The translations under genes and the position numbers were made by a program. The notes beneath the pieces were generated by a model that saw nothing but the letters and a program-made list of their open reading frames with translations, was not told the DNA's origin and made no database searches. Shown piece by piece: positions 17,674-26,009 of a stretch of 64,000 bases of DNA (positions within the stretch are counted from its first letter, which is position 1; each line of letters opens with the position of its first letter). Source of the stretch: Bacillota bacterium (GTDB taxonomy: Bacteria; Bacillota; Clostridia; Lachnospirales; Lachnospiraceae); NCBI GenBank assembly GCA_023392535.1, contig JAEVYY010000026.1:248001-312000 (forward strand), written 5' to 3'.

Positions 17674-19074
17674 TCAACCCTTATGGGAGATGTAATTTTT
17701 AGTGATTGTAATTACTTCATCGGACATTAAAGTTATGGCAATTAAGTTTGGAATAGCCATAAATCCATTTAACGTATCAGAGATATCCCATACCAGATTC
17801 AGTGATGTTACACATCCGACATTTATAAAGCAAACAAACAGGATTTTGTAGGGTTTGATGGCTTTGTTTCCAAATAAGTATGTAACAGCGCGTTCGCCAT
17901 AGTAGGACCACGCCAGTAACGTTGAAAATGCAAACAGGATTATGCTGATAGAAACAATTTCACCGCCAAAAGGTATAGCAGACATAAAGGCCTTATTTGT
18001 AAGAGCGGTGCCACTGATAACATCAATTCCATTGTTTATATCTGCGAGGTATTGCTTCGTATTGTAAACACCACTTGTAAGAATTGCGAGTGCTGTTATG
18101 GTACATATGATCAGCGTATCGACAAGAACTTCAAAAATTCCCCACATTCCTTGTATGACTGGTTCTTTCACATCGGATGCAGAATTGACAGTTACAGAGG
18201 AGCCAAGTCCAGCTTCATTGGAAAATACCCCTCTAGAAATACCTTTTTGCATTGCAATTGCTATGCCATAGCCAATAACACCAGCGCTAGTAGCTCTAAA
18301 ATTAAATGCTTCTTTAAAAATCATAGCAAAAGCGAAAGGTATTTTTTCGTAATTTACAAGAATAACAGCAATCCCTCCCATTATATAGAAAATAGACATA
18401 AGGGGTACAAATTTATCAACGATGCTGGCAATACGTTTGATTCCGCCAATTATAACAATAGAGATAATAATCATTAATAGAATACCAGTAACTTTTGGGT
18501 CGACACCATAAGATACTTTGAAACTACAAGCAATGGAATTAGCTTGTGTCATGTTGCCGATACCGAAAGAAGCAAGTGCATAAAAGATAGAATAAATAAT
18601 CGCTAACCATTTTAGCCCAAGTCCCCTCTCTATGTAAATCATCGCACCGCCAACCCAATTTCCCTCTTTATTTTTATAGCGATATTTAATACCAAGTACA
18701 TTTTCGGCATAAATTGTCATCATGCCCAAAAAAGCAGATACCCACATCCAGAAAATAGATCCAGGACCACCTGTGACAATTGCAGTAGCAACTCCCGCGA
18801 TGTTACCTGTTCCAATGGTGCCTGCGAGTGCGGTACATAAGGATTGAAACTGAGAAATTGCATGCCTGTCATTTGTCTTAATCACCTTTTTATTACGGAA
18901 TAATTGTAGAAATGTAACATCCAGCCAATCGTGTAGATGTGTGATTTGAAAAATACCTGTTCGGATTGTAAACATAAACCCGACGGACAGAAAGGCGATT
19001 AGCATGATAGGTCCCCAAATAAAAGAGTTAAGAGCGTCATTCACATTTTTTATAAGATGAATAAGATTTTCCAT
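17674..19074 (-). CDS. Alanine/glycine:cation symporter (AGCS family)
   Basis: Polytopic membrane transporter predicted to bring alanine or glycine into the cell together with sodium (or protons). The 466-residue protein has about ten hydrophobic segments and the AGCS signature region GTIGTGNIAGVATAIVTGGPG, with another family motif in the FSNEAGLGSSV stretch. GGAAGGAAA precedes the ATG. It is a lone reverse-strand gene; a 13-bp perfect inverted repeat lies about 100 bases upstream. Sodium coupling would fit the sodium-type ATP synthase encoded downstream, but this is inference. Confidence 0.93.
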   Translation of the reverse strand: MENLIHLIKNVNDALNSFIWGPIMLIAFLSVGFMFTIRTGIFQITHLHDWLDVTFLQLFRNKKVIKTNDRHAISQFQSLCTALAGTIGTGNIAGVATAIVTGGPGSIFWMWVSAFLGMMTIYAENVLGIKYRYKNKEGNWVGGAMIYIERGLGLKWLAIIYSIFYALASFGIGNMTQANSIACSFKVSYGVDPKVTGILLMIIISIVIIGGIKRIASIVDKFVPLMSIFYIMGGIAVILVNYEKIPFAFAMIFKEAFNFRATSAGVIGYGIAIAMQKGISRGVFSNEAGLGSSVTVNSASDVKEPVIQGMWGIFEVLVDTLIICTITALAILTSGVYNTKQYLADINNGIDVISGTALTNKAFMSAIPFGGEIVSISIILFAFSTLLAWSYYGERAVTYLFGNKAIKPYKILFVCFINVGCVTSLNLVWDISDTLNGFMAIPNLIAITLMSDEVITITKNYISHKG

Positions 19075-19366
19075 AATTCTTATTTTCCTTCCTATTTATC
19101 CTGTTATATTTATGATATGACAAGAAGAATAGAATCATGAAAGCAAACGAAAAAATGTCTAAAAAGGGAGGATGCCAAGTAAACATCGTTTACTTGGCAT
19201 TTATTATGAAAAAGTTATTTAAAAGTATTATTAATACTGTATCTGGTAGATTTATTTTTTGCTTTTATCTTATATTGATAGTATACGGAAAAAATTTGTA
19301 TAAACAGTGATGCCTGAATTAAGTTTTTTTAAATTAATTATGAACAGAATATGAATAAAAAGCATG
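19075..19366. promoter_or_regulatory. Region upstream of the symporter gene with a 13-bp perfect inverted repeat
   Basis: This gap holds ATGCCAAGTAAAC-ATC-GTTTACTTGGCAT at 19172-19200. The symporter gene reads to the left and no rightward gene ends nearby, so the hairpin is more likely an operator or leader structure of the symporter than a terminator, although the forward side has a T-rich tail. Nothing else was seen in the remaining AT-rich sequence. Confidence 0.45.
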
Positions 19367-19392
19367 AAAAAAGACTCTAAAAGAGCCTTTTT
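19367..19392 (-). terminator. Terminator of the cyclophilin gene
   Basis: AAAAAAGACTCT-AAA-AGAGCCTTTTT forms a short stem with A and T tracts on both sides, so it can act in both directions. It lies just after the reverse-strand cyclophilin stop. Confidence 0.65.
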
Positions 19393-19414
19393 AGTGAAAG
19401 TGTATATAAAATTT

Positions 19415-19936
19415 CTACAATTTATCTGGTTCAGGGTAATCTACACCAAAAGTATCTACCGTCATACATTTTATTTGTTGTTTATCAAGAGGTCTGTCTG
19501 AATGATCAGTATTTGTTTCTGCAATTTTATCAACGATATTCATTCCTTCTGTGATTTTACCAAAAGCAGCATAAGCACCATCTAAGTGCGGCGCATCCTT
19601 ATGCATAATAAAGAACTGTGATCCAGCTGAATCAGGGTGCATGCTTCTAGCCATAGATAAAACACCTGCTGTATGGAGTAATTTATTTTCTACACCGTTA
19701 CTTGAAAATTCTCCCTTTATGCTGTATCCAGGACCGCCCATACCGGTACCATCCGGGCAACCGCCTTGAATCATGAAACCTTTGATGACTCTGTGAAAAA
19801 CAAGGCTGTCGTAATATTTTTTTTGAATAAGGGATATAAAATTATTTACTGAAACAGGAGCAATATCTGGAAAAAGCTCTGCCTTCATGATATCCCCATT
19901 TTCCATTTCGATTGTTACTATTGGATTCTGTGACAT
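19415..19936 (-). CDS. ppiB: Peptidyl-prolyl cis-trans isomerase, cyclophilin type
   Basis: Cytoplasmic cyclophilin that speeds cis-trans isomerisation of proline peptide bonds. The 173-residue protein has no signal peptide and carries the cyclophilin core FHRVIKGFMIQGG (catalytic Arg), SAGSQFFIMH and the GKITEGMNIVDKI end. Its length is typical of the small bacterial form. GAAAGGAAC lies upstream of ATG. It is a single-gene unit between the symporter and the Sua5 gene. Confidence 0.95.
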   Translation of the reverse strand: MSQNPIVTIEMENGDIMKAELFPDIAPVSVNNFISLIQKKYYDSLVFHRVIKGFMIQGGCPDGTGMGGPGYSIKGEFSSNGVENKLLHTAGVLSMARSMHPDSAGSQFFIMHKDAPHLDGAYAAFGKITEGMNIVDKIAETNTDHSDRPLDKQQIKCMTVDTFGVDYPEPDKL

Positions 19937-20152
19937 TTGTTTAGTTCCTTTCTGATTATAAATTTGTATCTAGAAGGTATTGTAGCGAATAATTTCTGGT
20001 TCGTAAAGTAAAAAATAATAAAAGGCGATTTGTGTGAATTTTATCTACTTTTCTAGCTAGTAAAAGTGTGGTATTATATTTAATGGAAACTTTGCAAAAA
20101 GTTCAGTAATGTGAGGGGAATAGATCCCTAGAACAAGGTATAGTGGACAAGT

Positions 20153-21217
20153 ATGACAGAAAATAAATTAAAAACAGAACTAATCAAAATAGAAAAAGAA
20201 AAGATAGATTTACATGAAATTGCCAGAGCGGGTAAAATCCTACAGGGTGGTGGATTAGTTGCATTTCCTACAGAGACGGTATATGGACTCGGGGGAGATG
20301 CCTTAAATCCATTGTCCTCCGGAAAGATATATAAAGCAAAGGGTAGGCCTTCTGATAATCCATTGATTGTGCATATTGCAAATTTGCAGGCATTAGAAAA
20401 AATAGTGACACATATTCCTGAGGCAGGAAAAAAGCTGGCAGATGCTTTTTGGCCAGGACCATTAACGATGATTTTTCATAAAAGAGATGTCGTGCCCAAA
20501 GAAACAACAGGGGGGCTCGAAACGGTAGCCGTCAGAATGCCAGATCATGAGATTGCCTTGGCGCTGATTGAAATGGGTGGCGGATATGTTGCAGCACCCA
20601 GTGCTAATCTGTCAGGGAAACCAAGTCCTACTTTAGCGAAATATGTATTGGAAGACATGAACGGACGTATTGATATGGTCATAGATGGAGGAGAAATTGG
20701 AATTGGACTGGAATCTACCATTGTGGACTTAACAGATACTATCCCTACTATATTGAGGCCTGGTTATATCACAATGGAAATGTTGACTTCAGTTCTGGGA
20801 GAAATAAAGATAGATCGAACTATTTTGGAAGGAAATAGCAAGCAGTCGCCTAAGGCACCTGGAATGAAGTATAGGCATTATGCACCGAAAGGTGATTTGA
20901 CAATTATAGATGGAGAGCAAAAAGCTGTTCGTGAAAAGATAAATATATTGACGAAAGAAAACCAGCAAAAAGGCGAAAAGGTAGGAATAATTGGTACACA
21001 GGAAAATATTGCATATTATTTTGCAGATTCTGTAAAAAGTGTCGGAAGCCGTTCGGATGAGAAGGCAATAGCGAAAGTTCTCTATCAATTTTTAAGGGAG
21101 TTCGATGATGAAAATGTTACAATTATTTATGCGGAGGCATTTTCAACGGCTGGTATAGGGCATGCAATTATGAATCGGCTATTAAAAGCGGCCGGTCATA
21201 AAATAATACATTTATAA
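20153..21217 (+). CDS. ywlC: L-threonylcarbamoyladenylate synthase (Sua5/YwlC type)
   Basis: Makes threonylcarbamoyl-AMP from threonine, bicarbonate and ATP, the first step of the t6A37 modification of ANN-decoding tRNAs. The 354-residue protein is the long Sua5 form: a YrdC domain of about 210 residues (FPTETVYGLGGDA, KAKGRPSDNPLIVHI, and the later SANLSGKPSPT) followed by a linker with SPKAPGMKYRHYAPKG and a C-terminal Sua5 domain. The ribosome binding site is weak. A possible promoter TTTTCT...TATTAT lies around 20049-20077. It opens a co-directional run with rpiB, upp and comEB. Confidence 0.95.
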   Translation: MTENKLKTELIKIEKEKIDLHEIARAGKILQGGGLVAFPTETVYGLGGDALNPLSSGKIYKAKGRPSDNPLIVHIANLQALEKIVTHIPEAGKKLADAFWPGPLTMIFHKRDVVPKETTGGLETVAVRMPDHEIALALIEMGGGYVAAPSANLSGKPSPTLAKYVLEDMNGRIDMVIDGGEIGIGLESTIVDLTDTIPTILRPGYITMEMLTSVLGEIKIDRTILEGNSKQSPKAPGMKYRHYAPKGDLTIIDGEQKAVREKINILTKENQQKGEKVGIIGTQENIAYYFADSVKSVGSRSDEKAIAKVLYQFLREFDDENVTIIYAEAFSTAGIGHAIMNRLLKAAGHKIIHL

Positions 21218-21239
21218 GAAAGAAGAAAAGGAGATTACT

Positions 21240-21668
21240 ATGATAGCAATAGGTTGTGACCATGGTGGATACGATTTAAAACAAGAAATATTAAAGCATT
21301 TGGATCAAAGAAAGATTCTTTATAAAGATTATGGCTGTATGAAGAAAGAATCTTGTGATTATCCGGAATATGGGAAATTAGTTGCCAAATCAGTGGTGAG
21401 TGGTGAATGTGAAAAAGGAATCTTGATATGTACAACGGGCATTGGCATATCGATTACAGCGAATAGGCAAAAGGGAATTAGGGCGGCATTATGTGCTGAC
21501 ACATTATCAGCAAAACTTACCAGGCTGCATAATAATGCAAATGTACTAGCGTTGGGAGCTGGAATCATAGGGCCGGAACTGGCTAAGGAAATCGTAGATA
21601 CATTTTTGGATACACAATTTTCTAATGATGAAAGACATATTCGCCGTATTCATAAAATAGAAGACTAA
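21240..21668 (+). CDS. rpiB: RpiB/LacA/LacB-family sugar-phosphate isomerase
   Basis: Predicted ribose-5-phosphate isomerase B, which interconverts ribose 5-phosphate and ribulose 5-phosphate. The 142-residue protein has the family length and motifs: GCDHGGYDLK at the N-terminus, the active-site Cys region CTTGIGISITANR, and HNNANVLALGAGIIG. An AAGGAG site lies upstream of ATG 21240, 22 bases after ywlC. The enzyme feeds PRPP synthesis and the pentose phosphate pathway. A galactose-6-phosphate isomerase role (LacA/B) is less likely because there is only one subunit gene. Confidence 0.92.
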   Translation: MIAIGCDHGGYDLKQEILKHLDQRKILYKDYGCMKKESCDYPEYGKLVAKSVVSGECEKGILICTTGIGISITANRQKGIRAALCADTLSAKLTRLHNNANVLALGAGIIGPELAKEIVDTFLDTQFSNDERHIRRIHKIED

Positions 21669-21676
21669 GATAACAA

Positions 21677-21697
21677 ATACGCTTTGAAGGCGTATTC
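21677..21697 (+). promoter_or_regulatory. Small stem-loop immediately before the upp ribosome binding site
   Basis: AATACGC and GCGTATT form a perfect 7-bp stem with a 7-nt loop, ending two bases before the AGGAGG of upp. It could affect upp translation or mRNA processing; no T tract follows, so it is not a terminator. Confidence 0.3.
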
Positions 21698-21711
21698 CAG
21701 GAGGAAAAGAG

Positions 21712-22341
21712 ATGAATAAAGTAGTAATTATGAACCATCCATTGATTCAACATAAAATTGGAGTGATAAGAAGAGAAGAGACTGGTACCAAAGATTTCAG
21801 ACAAACAATTGGTGAAATTGCAATGCTAATGTGCTATGAGGCGACTAGAGATTTACCACTTGCGGATGTAGAAATAGAGACTCCGATTTGTAAAACGACG
21901 GTCAAAGAATTGAAGGGTAAAAAAATGGCGGTAATACCAATTCTCAGAGCTGGACTTGGTATGGTAGATGGAATGCTTGCACTAATTCCGGCTGCTAAAG
22001 TAGGGCATATTGGACTATACCGTGATCCCGATTCACTGGAGCCTGTAGAATATTATTGTAAACTTCCAGCCGATTGTGCAGAAAGAGAAATATTTGTGGT
22101 TGATCCAATGCTTGCCACAGGAGGATCTTCTGTAGCAGCGATTCAAATGTTGAAGGATAAAGGATGTAAGAATATACATTTTATGTGTATTATTGCCGCA
22201 CCAGAAGGAATAGCAAAGATGCAGGAAGTTCATCCGGACGTTGATATCTATGTTGGTGCTTTGGATGAGAGATTGAATAGTCATGGTTATATTATTCCAG
22301 GACTTGGAGATGCTGGGGATCGAATTTTTGGAACAAAATAA
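21712..22341 (+). CDS. upp: Uracil phosphoribosyltransferase
   Basis: Pyrimidine salvage enzyme that makes UMP from uracil and PRPP in the cytoplasm. The 209-residue protein has the usual length and shows the PRPP-binding loop FVVDPMLATGGSSVAAI and the uracil-binding YIIPGLGDAGDRIFGTK end. A strong AGGAGG site precedes ATG 21712. It is likely cotranscribed with ywlC, rpiB and the dCMP deaminase gene, which together form a small nucleotide/tRNA metabolism cluster. Confidence 0.97.
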   Translation: MNKVVIMNHPLIQHKIGVIRREETGTKDFRQTIGEIAMLMCYEATRDLPLADVEIETPICKTTVKELKGKKMAVIPILRAGLGMVDGMLALIPAAKVGHIGLYRDPDSLEPVEYYCKLPADCAEREIFVVDPMLATGGSSVAAIQMLKDKGCKNIHFMCIIAAPEGIAKMQEVHPDVDIYVGALDERLNSHGYIIPGLGDAGDRIFGTK

Positions 22342-22372
22342 ATAATAAGCGATATTTAGAAGAGGGTTTCTT

Positions 22373-22858
22373 ATGGGTAACAAAAGAGAGGATTATATTT
22401 CTTGGGATGAATATTTTATGGGAATATCTAAATTATCTGGACTACGTTCGAAAGACCCACATACACAGGTCGGGGCATGTATTGTAAGTCAGGATAACAA
22501 AATTCTTTCCATGGGATATAACGGATTTCCAATGGGGTGTTCAGATGATGTCTTCCCATGGTCGCGGGAAGGAAATGAGCTGGATACAAAATATCCATTT
22601 GTCACACACAGTGAATTAAATGCTATTTTAAATTACCGGGGCGGTAGTCTGGAAGGAACTAAGTTATATGTATCTTTATTTCCTTGTAATGAATGCGCCA
22701 AAGCCATTATTCAGGCAGGTATAAAAACGATTGTATATGATTCTGACAAATATGATGGGACACCGTCTGTAAAGGCTTCAAAAAAAATGCTTACAGCAGC
22801 AGGGGTCACTTTTTATCAATATAAGAGAACTGGTCGAAAAATAATTCTTGAGTTCTAA
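22373..22858 (+). CDS. comEB: dCMP deaminase (ComEB-like)
   Basis: Zinc deaminase predicted to convert dCMP to dUMP, the substrate of thymidylate synthase. The 161-residue protein starts with WDEYFMGISKLSGLRSKDPHTQVGACIV and carries the zinc site THSELNAIL (His ligand and catalytic Glu; the usual sequence is HAE) and PCNECAKAI (two Cys ligands). The family resemblance to ComEB is clear. It follows upp by 31 bases. Deoxycytidylate is inferred as substrate from the family. Confidence 0.92.
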   Translation: MGNKREDYISWDEYFMGISKLSGLRSKDPHTQVGACIVSQDNKILSMGYNGFPMGCSDDVFPWSREGNELDTKYPFVTHSELNAILNYRGGSLEGTKLYVSLFPCNECAKAIIQAGIKTIVYDSDKYDGTPSVKASKKMLTAAGVTFYQYKRTGRKIILEF

Positions 22859-22905
22859 AATTCTGGGATCTGTTTAAATTCACAAAAGCAAAAGGAGGTG
22901 AGGGG

Positions 22906-24060
22906 ATGAAAAAGGCATATAGGGGAGTGCTTTTTGTCTTATTAGCAATTTTTGTTTTGGCAACAGGGATTCGTGTAGAAGCTGCAAGCTCAACACTGGA
23001 TAAATTGAATAAAGCAAAGCAGGAGAAAAATCAAACACAATCGCAACTGGCCGATAAAAATGAACAAATTGATGATCTGGAAGATACGAAACAAGGTTTA
23101 CAAGGGGAATTAAGCAATTTTAATATGAAACTGACGGAAGTGTCTGAAAAACTTGAAAAGCTTGAAAAATCAATCTCAGATAAAAATGATGAAATCATAG
23201 AGACGCAGGAAGAACTCGATGGAGCGAAAAAAAGGGAAGAATATCAATATGAATGTATGAAAAAAAGAATAAAATTCATGTATGAGCGTGGAGATAGCGC
23301 GTATCTTGAAATGATTTTTTCATCCAGGACCTTCGGTGATTTTTTAAATAAAACAGAATATATTAATAAAATATCAGAATACGATCGCAAGATGTTAGTA
23401 GAATATCAGGAAACGAAGGAACTAATCGCGGAACAAGAGGAAGCCCTACAAAAGGAAAAAGTAGAGCTGGATACTATGAAGGCAGAGGCGGAAAAAAAAC
23501 AGAAAGAAGTCGAGGCACTTGTGGCAAAAACTTCCAGTTCCATAGCAAGTTACTCTGGTCAGATATCGATTGCAGAGCAGGAAGCACTTATTTATGAAGC
23601 ACAGATGGCACAACAGGATGCGAATATTGCAGCGCTTAAAAAACAATATGAACAGGAACTGGCATTATCCAGATTGTCAGCGTCCTCAGCAAAAAGAGAT
23701 ATTTCCCAAGTTACTTTTTCGGAAACGGATAGAAAAATGTTGGCATCTATCATTTACTGTGAAGCAGGTGGAGAACCTTACGCAGGAAAGCTTGCAGTTG
23801 GAGCAGTAGTTGTGAATCGTCTTCTTAGTTCTTACTACCCTGACACAATAACGGGCGTTATTTATCAAAGAAAACAGTTTTCTCCTGTTACCAGTGGAAG
23901 ATTTGATTTAGTACTTGCAAATGGTACTGCCACAAACAGTTGTTATCAGGCAGCAGATGAGGCAATGGCTGGCAATACAAATGTAGGAAATTGTGTTTAT
24001 TTTAGAACACCAATTGAAGGACTTACAGGAATCTCAATAGGTGGACATATTTTCTATTAA
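22906..24060 (+). CDS. Secreted cell-wall hydrolase: coiled coil plus SleB-type (Hydrolase_2) domain
   Basis: Exported protein of 384 residues. A signal peptide occupies about residues 1-26 (hydrophobic core, then VEAASS). Residues about 28-250 form a long Lys/Glu/Gln-rich coiled coil like the N-terminal domain of PcsB/CwlO-type hydrolases. The C-terminal 120 residues are a SleB-like domain (MLASIIYCEAGGEPYAGKLAVGAVVVNR) that in spores cleaves cortex peptidoglycan. The coiled coil suggests activation by a membrane partner such as FtsEX rather than a spore-specific role. It starts with an AAAGGAGGTG site and ends at a shared terminator. The substrate bond is inferred. Confidence 0.88.
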   Translation: MKKAYRGVLFVLLAIFVLATGIRVEAASSTLDKLNKAKQEKNQTQSQLADKNEQIDDLEDTKQGLQGELSNFNMKLTEVSEKLEKLEKSISDKNDEIIETQEELDGAKKREEYQYECMKKRIKFMYERGDSAYLEMIFSSRTFGDFLNKTEYINKISEYDRKMLVEYQETKELIAEQEEALQKEKVELDTMKAEAEKKQKEVEALVAKTSSSIASYSGQISIAEQEALIYEAQMAQQDANIAALKKQYEQELALSRLSASSAKRDISQVTFSETDRKMLASIIYCEAGGEPYAGKLAVGAVVVNRLLSSYYPDTITGVIYQRKQFSPVTSGRFDLVLANGTATNSCYQAADEAMAGNTNVGNCVYFRTPIEGLTGISIGGHIFY

Positions 24061-24067
24061 AAAATAG

Positions 24068-24096
24068 GACCAAAGGTAGAAGGCCTTTGGTCTTTT
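24068..24096. terminator. Bidirectional terminator between the cell-wall hydrolase and the DUF402 gene
   Basis: GACCAAAGG and CCTTTGGTC form a 9-bp perfect stem with a TAGAAGG loop; TTTTG follows on the forward side and AAAAT precedes it. The two flanking genes converge here. Confidence 0.8.
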
Positions 24097-24097
24097 G

Positions 24098-24574
24098 TCA
24101 TTCATATTGTTCCAAATATGATTTTATGGATTTAAATCTTGGGGAATAAACCGTTGATAGCAGGTTATTTAGATTGAGTAGCGCTTTTTTAATCTGATAG
24201 TCAGTGATAAGATTGGCATCAAAAGCTGCAACAAGTTCATCCAAATCAATAACCTTTATAAGTCCATCTGGATAAATGATGACATCGGCCAAAAGATCTG
24301 TAATAATGTATTCTTGCTTGTCCGCATGATATTCGTATTCCACAATATCACAATACCAATATAAAAGAGTACCGTCTTCACGGTAGAATTTACTGATTTT
24401 AAATCCCTCGTTCAGATAATAACAGGAAAAACCATGATGCAAGTCTTTTTTTGGCTTCAGAGCATTCCATTTTGTTATAATAGTATCATTATTGCATTGT
24501 AATATACAATCGTTTTTTAATAATACACATTCATTGGGGATAATCCGCTTACGATATAAAGTAAGATTTGTCAT
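24098..24574 (-). CDS. DUF402-family protein
   Basis: Small cytoplasmic protein of 158 residues. The DUF402 core is readable: FYREDGTLLYWYCDIV, then DLLADVIIYPDGLIKVIDLDEL, the conserved Trp/Tyr and Asp-rich pattern. Some members of this family hydrolyse nucleoside di/triphosphates or fluoroacetate-type substrates, but the role here is unknown. I chose ATG 24574 because GGAG lies five to six bases upstream; GTG 24598 is in frame but lacks a site. The GNAT gene lies 38 bases upstream on the same strand, so the pair may be cotranscribed. Confidence 0.8.
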   Translation of the reverse strand: MTNLTLYRKRIIPNECVLLKNDCILQCNNDTIITKWNALKPKKDLHHGFSCYYLNEGFKISKFYREDGTLLYWYCDIVEYEYHADKQEYIITDLLADVIIYPDGLIKVIDLDELVAAFDANLITDYQIKKALLNLNNLLSTVYSPRFKSIKSYLEQYE

Positions 24575-24612
24575 GAAAACTCCAATCTGCATGGGCACAT
24601 GCGCAAAATTTC

Positions 24613-25155
24613 CTATAATGATTGATATGGAATAAAAGGAGAAGGGGAACTGACATGCTCAAGAATAGACTTTTCCATCCATATCATATCATGCCAGGTG
24701 CCAAACTTATATCCAGACTTATGAAAGTGAGCAACCGTCTGATACCCCAAAGATTCATGAAAAGCAATGCTTTGAGGATTTGGATATGCAATGCAGGCAC
24801 ATAAATTATAAATATGTTGCTTTTTCAGGATTTTTTCCAATTCTGCATATAAAATCCGTCCTATCCCTATCCCGCAAAAGCTTTGATCCATATAAATAGA
24901 AGTTTCAACAGACCAATTATAGGCGGGACGCTCTTTGAAGGCAGAGGCATAAGCATAACCGATTATTCGATTGTTTTGAACAGCGACCAAATAGGGATAT
25001 TTGAAAGAAATGTTTTGAATCCGATCTTTGAAGTTCTGTACGGACGGAACTTCTATTTCGAATGTGATGGCAGTTTCCAGAATATAAGGAGTATAAATAG
25101 CAAGTAATTCTTCTGCATCTTCAGGTACAACGTTGCGTATGGTAACCGGTTGCAC
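24613..25155 (-). CDS. GNAT-family N-acetyltransferase (phosphinothricin acetyltransferase-like)
   Basis: Acetyl-CoA-dependent N-acetyltransferase of 180 residues, closest in pattern to the Pat/Bar group that acetylates phosphinothricin-like or amino-acid-like amines. Visible features are TIRNVVPEDAEELLAIYTP, the acetyl-CoA loop QSFCGIGIGRILYAELE and AYPNPQSIAFHESLGY near the end. I chose GTG 25155 because AAGGGTGG lies upstream and family proteins begin here; the frame is open to an ATG at 25275 but that would add 40 hydrophobic, unrelated residues and cover the ATP synthase promoter. The substrate is not known. Confidence 0.85.
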   Translation of the reverse strand: MQPVTIRNVVPEDAEELLAIYTPYILETAITFEIEVPSVQNFKDRIQNISFKYPYLVAVQNNRIIGYAYASAFKERPAYNWSVETSIYMDQSFCGIGIGRILYAELEKILKKQHIYNLCACIAYPNPQSIAFHESLGYQTVAHFHKSGYKFGTWHDMIWMEKSILEHVSSPSPFIPYQSL

Positions 25156-25268
25156 AAAATGACCACCCTTCTTAAAAGTATTTGCCAAAATGGTACTCTT
25201 TTTAAGAATAATTGTCAATGGAAATATCCGTTCATCTATTATTAAAAGAGTAAATGCTATCATTTTGC

Positions 25269-25297
25269 TAGACAATATTTACAAAAATGGATATAAT
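25269..25297 (+). promoter_or_regulatory. Strong sigma-A-type promoter of the ATP synthase operon
   Basis: TAGACA at 25269-25274 and TATAAT at 25292-25297 are separated by 17 bp, close to the consensus. Transcription would start near 25304, about 23 nt before the first gene. Confidence 0.75.
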
Positions 25298-25326
25298 TTT
25301 GAGATAAGGGAAAAAAGGAGAGGCAC

Positions 25327-25572
25327 GTGAAAAAGAGAAAAAAAATATTTCGTTCTTTAGCAATGATCAGTCAGTTTGGAATCAATATGCTGGTGCCGAT
25401 TTTTATCTGTTCCTTTGCTGGTATGTTTTTAGATAGGCGTCTTGAAACATCTTTTTTTATGATTATACTTTTCTTTGTTGGAGCTATTGCAGGATTCCGC
25501 AATATATTTATTCAGAGCAGACATATCTATGAGGAAAAGGAGGATAAGAATGAAGCTAAAAAAAATAAATAG
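25327..25572 (+). CDS. atpZ: AtpZ/AtpI-like small membrane protein
   Basis: Small membrane protein of 81 residues with two hydrophobic segments (about 10-33 and 40-60) and basic ends. Position and size match AtpZ, the first gene of many clostridial ATP synthase operons; AtpI/AtpZ proteins help insert magnesium/calcium or assemble the c ring. It starts at a GTG with AGGAGA upstream. Its last 23 bases overlap the next gene, so the two are translationally linked. Assignment rests mainly on context. Confidence 0.75.
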   Translation: MKKRKKIFRSLAMISQFGINMLVPIFICSFAGMFLDRRLETSFFMIILFFVGAIAGFRNIFIQSRHIYEEKEDKNEAKKNK

Positions 25573-25975
25573 CATGAATAAGACATTAAAAGAAATGTTA
25601 ATTGGTATTGTTTTTTGTGGTCTTATTTTCGAAATTTCAGGGGTGTGGTTTGTTGTTGATAAAGTAGCGTATAGTGTTGGATTGTTGGTTGGTATTTTGA
25701 TTGCGATGAGTATGGTCATACATATGGAGTGGGTATTAGACACGGCACTTGACGGTGTAAGTGAAGGCGCTGAAAATAAAGTACGTCTACACAGTGTTAT
25801 CAGGTATGTATTAGTTGTGCTTGTACTTGCAGTAATCATGTATACCGGTGTCCTCAATCCATTGGCTTCTTTTTTAGGAGTCATGAGTTTGAAAGTAGCG
25901 GCTTATCTTCAGCCGATTACTGATAGAGTGATACATAAGAAAAAGACAAAAAGTGAAGAGAAAGAACCTTCATAA
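25550..25975 (+). CDS. atpI: ATP synthase subunit I (AtpI-like)
   Basis: Membrane protein of 141 residues with four predicted hydrophobic segments and a charged C-terminus (KKKTKSEEKEPS). It sits directly before atpB, where AtpI, a chaperone for c-ring assembly, is normally encoded. I chose ATG 25550 because GGAGG precedes it; the frame is open 25 codons further, but that stretch has no site and lies inside atpZ. Sequence similarity within this family is low, so context carries most of the weight. Confidence 0.75.
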   Translation: MKLKKINSMNKTLKEMLIGIVFCGLIFEISGVWFVVDKVAYSVGLLVGILIAMSMVIHMEWVLDTALDGVSEGAENKVRLHSVIRYVLVVLVLAVIMYTGVLNPLASFLGVMSLKVAAYLQPITDRVIHKKKTKSEEKEPS

Positions 25976-26009
25976 ACTTTGACTTAAAAATTAGTAAGGA
26001 GGTGAATCT

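Noticed and set aside
25156..25275. Upstream extension of the GNAT gene
   Set aside because: It adds 40 unrelated hydrophobic residues and overlaps the ATP synthase promoter; GTG 25155 has a ribosome binding site.
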